Origin: Rhodoferax potami
GTDB lineage: Bacteria; Pseudomonadota; Gammaproteobacteria; Burkholderiales; Burkholderiaceae_C
Direction of reading: 5' to 3'
Assembly (NCBI RefSeq): GCF_032193805.1
Contig: NZ_JAVBIK010000003.1
Location: forward strand, 186,001 to 250,000
DNA length: 64,000 nt
In this document: positions 24,880-32,673 of the stretch, piece by piece
How the letters are laid out: every line of letters begins with the position of its first letter
Position numbering within the stretch: position 1 is the first letter of the stretch
Made by a program: the position numbers and the translations under genes
The notes under the pieces: model-generated
The model's database searches: none
Told to the model about the DNA's origin: nothing
What the model saw: the letters and a program-made list of their open reading frames with translations, nothing else

Positions 24880-25473
24880 ATGAGTCTACATAGGTTTTCA
24901 TCAGGAAGTAAATTAAATCTTCAGAGATCGCTATTTGAACCTACAGGAGCAGAGGGGAGTAACTTCCCTAAATTTTCAAGTAACAACGAAAACAAACCGG
25001 GTAATTCTTTTAGATGTCCCGCCGAGTTAAGGAATAATATTAACAATAAAATTCCAATGGCAATTCTGGGCGGGAAGAGGCAAAAAATGGAGAATAGCAA
25101 TAACCCTAGCATTAAGTTTGCTCAGGTGGTCAAAAAGGCTGCAAGTCAGTCATTTACCCAACGGCATCCTGTTATTGCGAGATTATTGAGTGGTTTCGTT
25201 GGAGTTGTTGCATTCGCAGCCAATAATGTTGTTGCTCCATTTTTAATAGGCGCAGCCATCGTCTCGAAGGCGTGTGGTTCAGGCGAACTCGCCAAACGGA
25301 TTGGAGCCCTTCCGTTCATGAAATACCTGGCGGGTTACCTTGCCGATGAAATGGAAAAAGATAACATGTCAAGTGGGGAAATGGCTGTCATGGCAATACC
25401 ATTCTTCGGTCCCGTACACATGGGAGTGAACGCAGCAAAGAAAGCTTTCGACAAAATGCAAAACCGCCACTGA
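24880..25473 (+). CDS. Small candidate effector with hydrophobic hairpin (module 1)
   Basis: A 197-residue protein with an AAGGA site, 25 bases after the broken chaperone. The N-terminal ~95 residues are polar and Asn/Ser-rich, a typical T3SS signal and chaperone-binding region. Then comes FTQRHPVIARLLSGFVGVVA, a hydrophobic hairpin (~105-140) and a GSGELAKRIG motif. The paralogue at 26775-27578 shares FTQRHP, a PFL.GAA block, QACG/KACGSGE and AKRIG. I recognise no known family. Loss of its chaperone may leave it unexported, or the intact module-2 chaperone may serve both. Confidence 0.6.
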   Translation: MSLHRFSSGSKLNLQRSLFEPTGAEGSNFPKFSSNNENKPGNSFRCPAELRNNINNKIPMAILGGKRQKMENSNNPSIKFAQVVKKAASQSFTQRHPVIARLLSGFVGVVAFAANNVVAPFLIGAAIVSKACGSGELAKRIGALPFMKYLAGYLADEMEKDNMSSGEMAVMAIPFFGPVHMGVNAAKKAFDKMQNRH

Positions 25474-25536
25474 CAATGGCGGGACTGTTGAAAATACTGA
25501 CAACCTTAAAAAAGCTCCGAAAGAAGAGCGCCCGAC

Positions 25537-25673
25537 TCGGCGCATGTCAAGGTAGTTATCGTCTCAGTCATGCAGCCCTGAGCGGGAGGCGGTCGTCAAC
25601 ATGAATGTCAGCGATCAACATATTCAGCAGAGGGCTGCATGACTGAGGCGACAGCTACCTTGACACGCGCCGA
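25537..25673. repeat. Large inverted repeat, 43-bp arms, 51-bp loop
   Basis: Arms at 25537-25579 and 25631-25673 match at 39 of 43 positions when one is reversed; both contain GTCAAGGTAG and CTCAGTCATGCAGCCCT. All four differences are transitions. The loop has no obvious gene. It lies between module 1 and the module 2 leader. It could be a miniature inverted-repeat element, a strong transcript hairpin, or IS ends brought together. Confidence 0.75.
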
Positions 25674-25677
25674 CGTT

Positions 25678-25804
25678 GAGCAGGATATGAGGCCGGAGAA
25701 ATCTGCACCAGCGTCTTGACATTGCTGCTTGAGTCACCTTCGGTCAGATTTTCTGAACTTTTCAGGCCGGAGGGTTCACTCACGGTACCAAAAGAAAGCA
25801 TGAC
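25678..25804 (+). promoter_or_regulatory. 127-bp conserved leader of chaperone-effector module 2
   Basis: Second copy of the leader at 23951-24077, of the same length and differing at only a few positions. It begins 5 bases after the large inverted repeat and ends at the ATG of the intact double-CesT chaperone gene. Confidence 0.45.
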
Positions 25805-26749
25805 ATGAAGCAATTGGAATACGCCAGACTACTAAAACAGATGTGCGAGCACCTTGGCCTGCCTGATGCCGCGACACTGCTTGAGACGGGCTTGCTGCGC
25901 GTCGGCGGACATGACCTGCTGCTGCACTACGACGAAATGTCCGAATCGGACGTCATTCAGGCACGTCTGGATATGGGCGCGCTAGACAAGGATCAGCGGG
26001 AATGGATGTGGTATCGACTGCTGGTCAGTAACTTTGAATGGGGAGCGAACGGCACCGTGGGCTGGAGCCTGACGCCCGAAGGGGACCATGTCACTGTCAC
26101 TGCGCAATATCCCTATGATGTGCAAACCACCGGCGCGGCATTGGCAAGCTGGTTGCGCAATCTCGTTGCCTGTACCGAGGCGTATTGGCGGGTGCTGCCC
26201 TCACGTCGACCGGTTGCCGAAATACTGTCGCTGGTTTCGCTACAGCGTGTCGTGTTACCTGCTCAGCCGCAGGCGGCTAGTTGGGAGGCGTTGATCGAGG
26301 CATTTTGCACTCATGTCGGTTTGACGGAGCGAGATCATTTGCTCAATGACGGGGATATGTTGGCCGTTGACGGTGTCGACATGCTGTTGCGGCATGACAA
26401 AGCCGCAGCCGGGCGCTTCGAAGTGCGAATCGATTTGGGCATGGATATCGTTACCTCGCGCGAAACGCTATGGCAAGGGTTGTTGTGGAATAACTTTGTG
26501 GTGGGGTTGACTGGCCGGGTGTTGTTCAGTGTGCATCCCGATCGGGATGCGGTGGTGCTGACATTGCAGCAGGATCTTCCCGCCGAGGTGAACGCTGAGG
26601 AATTTGTCGAGTTGCTGCAAGCTATCGCCGGGAATGCGAAGAATTTTTGGAGCGAGGCGCGTGCTGCGATTGGGCGAGCTGAAGCAGCGCTACAGAAAGG
26701 TCCACCTCATAGCGGCGCATCAAAGGTGCGCCAGAGATCGGTTGGATGA
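25805..26749 (+). CDS. Double-domain (fused) CesT-type class I T3SS chaperone
   Basis: A 314-residue protein made of two CesT-like units. Unit 1 (~1-140): ARLLKQMCEHLGLPD, HDLLLHYDEMSESDVIQARL, WYRLLVSNFEWGANG, then VTVTAQYP. Unit 2 (~150-300): WEALIEAFCTHVGLTERD, VDMLLRHDKAAAGRFEVRID, WQGLLWNNFVVGLTGRV, then VVLTLQQDLPAE. Each unit has the helix-strand-strand-helix-strand order of CesT/SycE chaperones, which are normally 120-150 residues and work as homodimers. This protein looks like a covalent dimer. Single-unit relatives lie at 55432-55854 and, decayed, at 48304-48660. The candidate substrate follows 25 bases later. Confidence 0.8.
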   Translation: MKQLEYARLLKQMCEHLGLPDAATLLETGLLRVGGHDLLLHYDEMSESDVIQARLDMGALDKDQREWMWYRLLVSNFEWGANGTVGWSLTPEGDHVTVTAQYPYDVQTTGAALASWLRNLVACTEAYWRVLPSRRPVAEILSLVSLQRVVLPAQPQAASWEALIEAFCTHVGLTERDHLLNDGDMLAVDGVDMLLRHDKAAAGRFEVRIDLGMDIVTSRETLWQGLLWNNFVVGLTGRVLFSVHPDRDAVVLTLQQDLPAEVNAEEFVELLQAIAGNAKNFWSEARAAIGRAEAALQKGPPHSGASKVRQRSVG

Positions 26750-26774
26750 TTTTTTTAACTTTAAAAGGATTATT

Positions 26775-27578
26775 ATGATGTCAACGACACTTAATCCGGT
26801 GCTGGTTAGCTTACCTCAAGTTCCAGAGCCCAACCAAGATGTTTCTGCTGGCGATGCCTTTATTACGAGAAGCCCAAATCGCAGTAACGAGAATGTTGAA
26901 GTTTGCGAGAGCATTAATGACTCTATTCGTTTTGTTATACGTCAACGAAATTATTTACAAGCGAGACATATTGGCAATAACAAGGAATTGAAAGATTCGT
27001 CGATCGATGCAGATCGGGTTGATATTAAAGTGCACAAACAATCGATCGTAGAAAATGGGAAATCAGATTCCCTCCTGAAAAATAATAATCAAATTAGCAA
27101 CGAGTTTGCTTCGAGTGTCTGTGGCTCGACACAGCTTCCATTTACTCAACGGCATCCTTTTCTCTCGGCCTTATTTGGTGCCATAGTTACAATTTTTGCA
27201 ACTCCTTTTATCGCCCTAGGCAATATGATTATTACTCCTTTTTTGATGGGCGCAGCCTTCATCTCGCAGGCGTGTGGCAAAGGCGAAATCGCCAAAAGAA
27301 TTGGAGGGTGGGGATTAACGAAAGTACTGATGGGTGTTAATGCCAGTTTGCTAGCAAAAGGTGAATTATCAACTTTCGAATTGGCTGCCATGGCAATTAT
27401 GGTGCCCTATACCGTAGTGGTGGGGATAATGGCTTCCGGATATAATCTTTATGAAAGTAGCCAGGAATTCCTTAACAAACAAAACCATGACGCCAAGTTA
27501 GACAATCAGGCTACAAATCCACCACGATTTAATACTGAGCGCAACAGTGCACCCGAAGATTTAAATGTTATTGATTAA
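26775..27578 (+). CDS. Candidate effector with hydrophobic hairpin (module 2)
   Basis: A 267-residue protein starting ATGATG after AAAAGGA. The N-terminal ~115 residues are polar and Asn/Ser-rich. The C-terminal half carries FTQRHPFLSALFGAIVTIFA, a second hydrophobic stretch (MIITPFLMGAAFISQACG), GKGEIAKRIG and a third hydrophobic segment (AAMAIMVPYTVVVGIMASG). It is a paralogue of 24880-25473. Pairing with an upstream CesT chaperone is the usual effector arrangement. Hydrophobic hairpins would allow insertion into host membranes; this is inference. Confidence 0.62.
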   Translation: MMSTTLNPVLVSLPQVPEPNQDVSAGDAFITRSPNRSNENVEVCESINDSIRFVIRQRNYLQARHIGNNKELKDSSIDADRVDIKVHKQSIVENGKSDSLLKNNNQISNEFASSVCGSTQLPFTQRHPFLSALFGAIVTIFATPFIALGNMIITPFLMGAAFISQACGKGEIAKRIGGWGLTKVLMGVNASLLAKGELSTFELAAMAIMVPYTVVVGIMASGYNLYESSQEFLNKQNHDAKLDNQATNPPRFNTERNSAPEDLNVID

Positions 27579-27616
27579 CTTGAGCAAGAAATACAGCCGC
27601 TAATGAGCTATGAGAG

Positions 27617-27642
27617 CTCAGCGCGAGAACTCTCGCGCTGAG
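27617..27642 (+). terminator. Hairpin after module 2
   Basis: A perfect 12-bp stem (CTCAGCGCGAGA and its complement, 2-base loop) 38 bases past the stop of the module 2 effector. There is no T-run after it, so it is not a classical intrinsic terminator, but it could stop or protect the transcript. Confidence 0.5.
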
Positions 27643-27714
27643 TTCGCCGCTCGAGTGGGTAATGTTTTGAAGTTTATTCAATGCAATTCAAGGCCCTTTA
27701 TCCCGTACTTAAGT

Positions 27715-28143
27715 TGTATTGGCTGACTGGTCCAGGATGTTGACCGTTCTTATAGTGGCGATGCAGGTGAAGCCGCGAGCGTGGCGCTTGGCGGCCTGGA
27801 AAAGGCCGTTGATTGCCTCCAGGAGAGTGCGGATCATCTTGGCGATCAGCGCGTCCGGATCGGCAGCCGCCTCGGACTTGAGCTTGGCCGTGTCCTTGAG
27901 CAAAGTCCAGCGCATGCATGCACTTGAGGGACTTGTCGGTGCGCTGCTGGATACGGGGCTCTTAAAAGGGTGCAGGCCAGACAGGCTGTCATGGTCTAGA
28001 TGGCAGTCTAGAATTTCTGCCGGCTGCATTCGTCGCGGGGCTATCCCACCCGATGCAGTTCGAGCAATGCTGCTACGAGGCACAGCGTAAAAAGGCTGCG
28101 CAATCGTCGGGCTAAGAGCTACACGAAACGAGGGCAAGGTCAT
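27715..28143 (-). pseudogene. ISL3-like transposase C-terminal remnant
   Basis: On the minus strand are RWTLLKDTAKLKSEA and LLEAINGLFQAAKRHARGF followed by IRTVNIL, which resemble the C-terminal part of ISL3-family transposases (RW.LLK..., E..NGLIQAAK.RARGY, TVI.L). No complete gene or terminal repeat is seen. Confidence 0.5.
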
Positions 28144-28175
28144 TGATTGGGGAAAGGAAAAAGGGCTTACGTACT

Positions 28176-29099
28176 ATGAACAGCATTTCGTTGATTAAAA
28201 ATCAACTTGTTAATGTTGCCGTAACAACATCTGAGTCTTCACTTGGGCCGCTTACCCCTGTAACGGTCGACGAAGTCATTGGCGCGTTCAAGAAGGATTC
28301 TGTCTTTCGCGAATACTTCGACTCGACGCATTCAGGCCTGCAAGCAAAAGAGAACGATCGATGGGCTCTGGATTTGACCGTAGCCATCAACGATAAGATC
28401 GCGGATTTGCCGAAGTCCCATACTGGGTGTGAATTAATCTTTCGTTTTCGCAAAGCATATGGTGACGTAAATCATGTTGCTCTGGCCACGGTTTGGCGCG
28501 GGCAGAATGGAGTGCTGAATATTGGGTTTGCACATCAGGAAAGCATCCCACGTGGAAAGGAGAGTCGAGGAAGAGTGTTTGATACTTTCGACAGTCGTGC
28601 GGAATTCAACGGAAAACCCCCACCCGTTCTTCAATCAATGTTGAAATATGGCTTGCCGAACGTGGCCTTACGGACCTGCCCGTCTCCCGAAAATGTAAGA
28701 ATGGCGGCATCGCTTAGCGATGAGAGCTGTGAACATCCTTACGGATTTGATGGGAAGGCCGACTCTGAGGGGTTTCACGCCCTGACCTGCTTTTCTGTAA
28801 CTCAGGCCGTACATAACGCAGTGCAAGGCAAGCTAACGGAGATGAACACTGCCCCGACTGTGCCTCACGTGTTCAAAGAGTTGATGAACGATATCTTTGG
28901 CGATGAGACCTTCGACAAATACAGGTATTTCACGCATAACGGGACCAAATTTGATTTGGAAAATCTCCCGCAAGGCCAATTGGTTAAAGGCTTTCTGTCA
29001 GTTGGCAAGAGTTGGGGCGATCTCGAACGGTGGGATGTCAGTCCCGCTAGCCAAGCAACTCCTTCGTCCAAGACGGCTTCGATGCGCCCGAAGTTTTGA
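28176..29099 (+). CDS. Unrecognised 307-residue protein, candidate effector
   Basis: Starts at the ATG at 28176, with a GGAAAGG sequence about 20 bases upstream. No signal peptide and no transmembrane segment. The N-terminal ~30 residues are Ser/Thr/Val-rich. A weak possibility is a YopJ-like acyltransferase/protease order of His (VNHVAL, ~100), Glu (HQESI, ~122) and Cys (HALTCFSVTQAV, ~205), but the spacing to Cys is longer than in YopJ and flanking motifs do not clearly match. No chaperone gene is adjacent. It is flanked on both sides by IS debris, so it may have been acquired separately. Confidence 0.5.
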   Translation: MNSISLIKNQLVNVAVTTSESSLGPLTPVTVDEVIGAFKKDSVFREYFDSTHSGLQAKENDRWALDLTVAINDKIADLPKSHTGCELIFRFRKAYGDVNHVALATVWRGQNGVLNIGFAHQESIPRGKESRGRVFDTFDSRAEFNGKPPPVLQSMLKYGLPNVALRTCPSPENVRMAASLSDESCEHPYGFDGKADSEGFHALTCFSVTQAVHNAVQGKLTEMNTAPTVPHVFKELMNDIFGDETFDKYRYFTHNGTKFDLENLPQGQLVKGFLSVGKSWGDLERWDVSPASQATPSSKTASMRPKF

Positions 29100-29522
29100 C
29101 AATGCCGCGAAGCGGTCGCAATTCATTCCGGCATCGGCAGATCTTCCACCTACACCGTTTTCTCGAAATCCGGAACACCGTTTTTGTTGCGATAGTGGAG
29201 CCGAGGCTAAAAAGAGTTACGGAGTCGGCCTGTTGATCAGCCCTCCTCGACCCTCACTAAGTGCTCCCATTTGCCGCCAAAGTCATAGGTTTAGGTCAGC
29301 GCCGCGCCGACGCGGCAGACATCGCTCAACCGCGACGTGCTGTCGATCTTGCAGCTGCTGCCGCGCCCGTCCTGGTACGAGAACAAGTGCATCAGTTCCA
29401 AGCCCATAACTCCCTGGATGTAGCATTGCAACTGGGAGAGTTTTACGTTGCATAGGTGTCGAAGCGGCGCCATACCGCGGGCGCTACATCCAGATAGAGA
29501 GTTCTCAATCGATATGTATTGC
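29100..29522. other. No gene seen
   Basis: About 420 bases with short, unconvincing frames on both strands. I see no RNA gene, repeat or terminator that I can support. Confidence 0.5.
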
Positions 29523-29889
29523 TCACACTGCCCACGGATTGATAACGGATACACTTACTACCTCATAGGGGGCAGTGTCGCGCCATGCCACGATGAAGCC
29601 CCGCGAGGCCGCAATCGCTGCAATGTAGCTGTCGGGTGTTGGAAATCCCCGGCCGCAGTTCTTTGCCATCACGGCCCGATCACTGCAAAACCCCATCAGA
29701 CCGTCTAGGGTTTGTGCCAGCACGTCTTTGCGCTTGCAAGCCGTAAGTGCAGCGATGCCAAATAACAGCTCGGCTAGCGTCACGCTGGACTGGTACAGCG
29801 ATGCAGCGGCTTGCTTGTCAGCCAGGCCCGCACGGACAGGTGCAGCTCTGGTTTATCGCTTAGGAAACGACGTTGCTATCGAAGAGCAT
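29523..29889 (-). pseudogene. VapC/FitB-type PIN-domain toxin, frameshifted
   Basis: Read on the minus strand from 29889: MLFDSNVVS, a stop/frame break near 29860, then AWL...LYQSSVTLAELLFGIAAL, a middle part, and DSYIAAIAASRGF.VAWRDTAPYE...VINPW. These match PIN toxins of the FitB/VapC type (MLLDTNV.SE, TLAEL.FGI, DA.IAAIA, TRDT..F, VINPW). A break near the N-terminus removes the first catalytic Asp from the main frame. No antitoxin gene is recognisable next to it. Confidence 0.75.
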
Positions 29890-30477
29890 CGATCAAATTT
29901 TAACGGATTGCGTATTCCGGCGAATGCCGCCATCCATTCCAATCCAAACCCGACCATTCATTCCAGCCCAAAGTAGGCCAGTAAATCCAATACAAACCCG
30001 CCAGGTCAGCAATCAGTCAATGCCACTGAATTGGCCTACTCATTGGGGGATTGAAACGGCTGGCTGGACCTCGCCCGTGAATGTCTCTGATGGGCTGGAA
30101 GCAGTCGTCGGTCATGTCAACAAACTTCAGGTCGGGTACGCAGCAGCGCTTGCGGGTACTGGCGATCGGTATGGCTGCCGCTTGAATAATGGGCCAATGA
30201 CATGTCGACTCCTGCCTGCTTGATAAACCCGATGAACTGCTCATCGTCAAATCCGCCGTGCATCCATAGATCCAAATTTACTGCAATACAGTGGCCATTT
30301 GTGAGAAAATAGAATCTAGGAATGAGCAATTATCATATATAAATGAATCTTGAATATGGTCTGAATATCTACGCGAAAGCCAATTCAAATCACAAAATGA
30401 AAGCTTTTGAAAGATAACTTACAGTCATTCCGCTTAATATTTTCAATGTAAATAAAATTTATATTGGAAGTCATATA
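29890..30477. other. Gene-poor spacer with short degenerate repeats
   Basis: Contains imperfect repeats of the type ATTCCAATCCAAACCCG near 29935-30005 and a short minus-strand frame (30117-30329) resembling nothing I recognise. Base composition becomes AT-rich from about 30330 towards the next gene, which probably includes that gene's promoter. Confidence 0.4.
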
Positions 30478-31170
30478 ATGCAAAACATAAATATTGATTT
30501 CAATGCTGATAGTTTCGATACCCAGAAATTAATCAAGCATGACCGGTTTTTGGAAAAACTATTGTTCGCTGTATTATTTCCAGATCGGTCTTCGACTGTA
30601 TGTCGGGCAGACCGTATCAGGCAGTACACCCGCTCGATCCTATCAGTACTCAATATTGACTCTCAAGATTGTTTAGATGCTTCAGTGGAAAATATAGGAA
30701 GGATGGCATTAATTCATGATTTGCGCTTAGATTTTCTGTTAACGAGCTGCTCTTATCCGAAGTCTATCGACTTGCCCTTGGATAATTCGAAATTACAGTA
30801 TGATGAATCTAGCAGTCAAGTTCAAATTAAACAGGGCGCGGAAGTTGATTTGAACAAGCATTGTTCAGTTGCACTTCATGCGTTGCACGCTGTCCGTGGT
30901 AGTTTTAAATACTCTATTAATTTGAAGGAATCTGAAAGGCAAAGTATGCACTTACTTGCAGCATTGTTTCCAATGCTAGTTTGTTATGATGATATTTTCA
31001 GAGAGGGGTTTGGCTCAATAGAAGTACGTCACAAAAATGCTGTAGATGGTGTTATGGCAGCCTTTGGCGAGTCCATTGATCCATCACTATGCAGTGCATT
31101 TTTATCAGTCCAATCTGAATTCAAGTTTATAGGCTTGCAAGCAACCTCTTCAAATTTTCAAAATTTTTGA
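30478..31170 (+). CDS. AT-rich gene, unrecognised; distant HD-GYP-like pattern possible
   Basis: A 230-residue soluble protein with base composition much lower in GC than its neighbours, which suggests transfer. No signal peptide. The C-terminal third (LLAALFPMLVCYDDIFREGF, HKNAVDGVMAAFGESIDPSL) loosely resembles the end of HD-GYP phosphodiesterase domains, where a YDAL segment and a G..FDP segment occur. The canonical HD and GYP residues are missing, so activity is unlikely even if the relation is true. It lies directly before an IS3-family element. Confidence 0.45.
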   Translation: MQNINIDFNADSFDTQKLIKHDRFLEKLLFAVLFPDRSSTVCRADRIRQYTRSILSVLNIDSQDCLDASVENIGRMALIHDLRLDFLLTSCSYPKSIDLPLDNSKLQYDESSSQVQIKQGAEVDLNKHCSVALHALHAVRGSFKYSINLKESERQSMHLLAALFPMLVCYDDIFREGFGSIEVRHKNAVDGVMAAFGESIDPSLCSAFLSVQSEFKFIGLQATSSNFQNF

Positions 31171-31230
31171 TAAACTACGAGAGGTATAGGTCACCCCCCT
31201 CTTTTGCAGGAGATCGCAGAAGTAGAAACG

Positions 31231-32057
31231 TTACACAGTCATGGCCAGTCGCTGCTTTGGTGTAAATCCGCCCAAGGCTATATTGGGTCGGTCATGGTTG
31301 TAAGACCACATCCACTTCGTTGCAAAGTCCTGGACTCTGCTAAGTCATGCCAATAGTACTGTGACAACCATTCGTATCTGACCGTCCTGTTGAACCGCTC
31401 AACATAAGCATTTTGCTGTGGGTTGCCCGGCTGGATGTATTCCAGTCTGATGCCCCATTCAATCGCCCAGTTTTGGATCGCTGAGCTGATGTATTCCGGG
31501 CCGTTGTCACACCGAATCACCTGCGGCTTGCCGCGCCACGAGATGATCTGCTTGAGTTCCCGAATCACCCGCTCCGAGGGCAGAGAGAAATCGACCTCTA
31601 TCCCAATGGCCTCGCGATTGAAGTCGTCAATGACATTGAACAACCGAAATGTTCTGCCGTCTTCGAGCTGGTCGTGCATAGAGTCCATCGTCCACACCTG
31701 GTTGATGCCCTGTGGCACCGCCAGCGCCTCAGGTTTCTCCAGCACCAGCCGCTTGCGGGGCTTGATCCGCAAATTGAGCTCCAGATCCTTGTAGATGCGG
31801 TACACACGCTTGTGGCTCCATTTGAAGCCCTTGACGTTGCCCAGGTACAGGAAACACAGGCCAAAGCCCCAACTGCGGTGGTTGTCTGTTAGCCTCATCA
31901 GCCAACTGGCCACCTCGGCGTTCTCGGCATCGAGCTTGCGCTCGTAGCGGTAGCACAATTCGCTGATGCCAAACGCCTGGCACGCCACCCGTATACACAC
32001 ACCGCGTTCTGTCACAGCCTTTTGGGCCATCTCCCGTCTGCGAGATGGCCTCACCAC
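31231..32057 (-). pseudogene. IS3-family transposase OrfB with C-terminal frameshift
   Basis: Contains the integrase-type catalytic pieces [18 protein letters not shown] and AYVERFNRT. Near 31334 one base is missing: the frame turns to [10 protein letters not shown], while the neighbouring frame reads [15 protein letters not shown] then ALGGFTPKQRLAM, the normal end. The catalytic core is complete, but the last ~35 residues are replaced. Confidence 0.85.
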
Positions 32058-32317
32058 TTTTTTTCAAGCGCCTCCGCCACGATCTCGGCCTTGAGCTTTT
32101 CCTCAAGGTACATCTTCTTGAGCCGCCGGTTCTCGTCTTCCAGCTCTTTCATGCGCGCCAGCATCGACACGTCCATGCCGCCGTATTTGGATCGCCACTT
32201 GTAAAACGTCGCGGTGCTGATGCCCAGCTCCCGGCAAATGTCGGGCACCGCAAAGCCCGCTTCGACCCGTTTGACCGCATCCATGATCTGGCTGTCGGTG
32301 AACTTTGACTTCCTCAT
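32051..32317 (-). CDS. IS3-family transposase OrfA
   Basis: 88 residues: helix-turn-helix ([37 protein letters not shown]) and leucine-zipper tail ([20 protein letters not shown]). Intact; overlaps OrfB by 7 bases as usual for frameshift-coupled IS3 elements. Confidence 0.9.
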   Translation of the reverse strand: MRKSKFTDSQIMDAVKRVEAGFAVPDICRELGISTATFYKWRSKYGGMDVSMLARMKELEDENRRLKKMYLEEKLKAEIVAEALEKKW

Positions 32318-32372
32318 GTAGAACCTCTTCCGTTGGAAAAAATTCTACTTCTTAGCCCTTGGGTTCTAGGGG

Positions 32373-32673
32373 AGGATTACCCGAGAACACGCCCGTCTGA
32401 TTCTGAATCACATGCGCAATCGGTCTTTGCCCAATAGCGAGCGACAGGCAGAAATCACGTGCCGGCCTCACAGAATCAGATGGGGTATTCCCTCGTCACA
32501 ACTGGCCTGACCACACGTCAGCCTCGTGAGGAGTTGCATTCGAAAAAATTGAGGAAATCGTGATAGGCATAAATATTTCATTGCCTTTGATGAACGCAAA
32601 AAAAGCAAGGAATTGAAAGGAATTTATTCGCAACAAGGCTACTATTAAGCCGTAAATATCTAGGAGCGCTAAT
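32373..32673 (+). promoter_or_regulatory. Upstream region of the giant adhesin gene
   Basis: About 300 bases without a gene between the IS3 element and the adhesin. The last 150 bases are AT-rich and end in an AGGAG site (32661-32665) eight bases before the ATG. No specific promoter elements are claimed. Confidence 0.4.

Larger units (their letters stand above)
31190..32372 (-). mobile_element. IS3-family element (IS407/IS2-like)
   Basis: About 1.18 kb containing OrfA and OrfB on the minus strand, bounded by sequences sharing AGAAGTAGAA at both ends (31218-31228 and ~32340-32352, inverted). Outer limits are approximate. OrfB has lost its correct frame near its end, so the copy is probably inactive. 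Fragments of a close relative lie at 48.7-49.1 kb. Confidence 0.7.
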
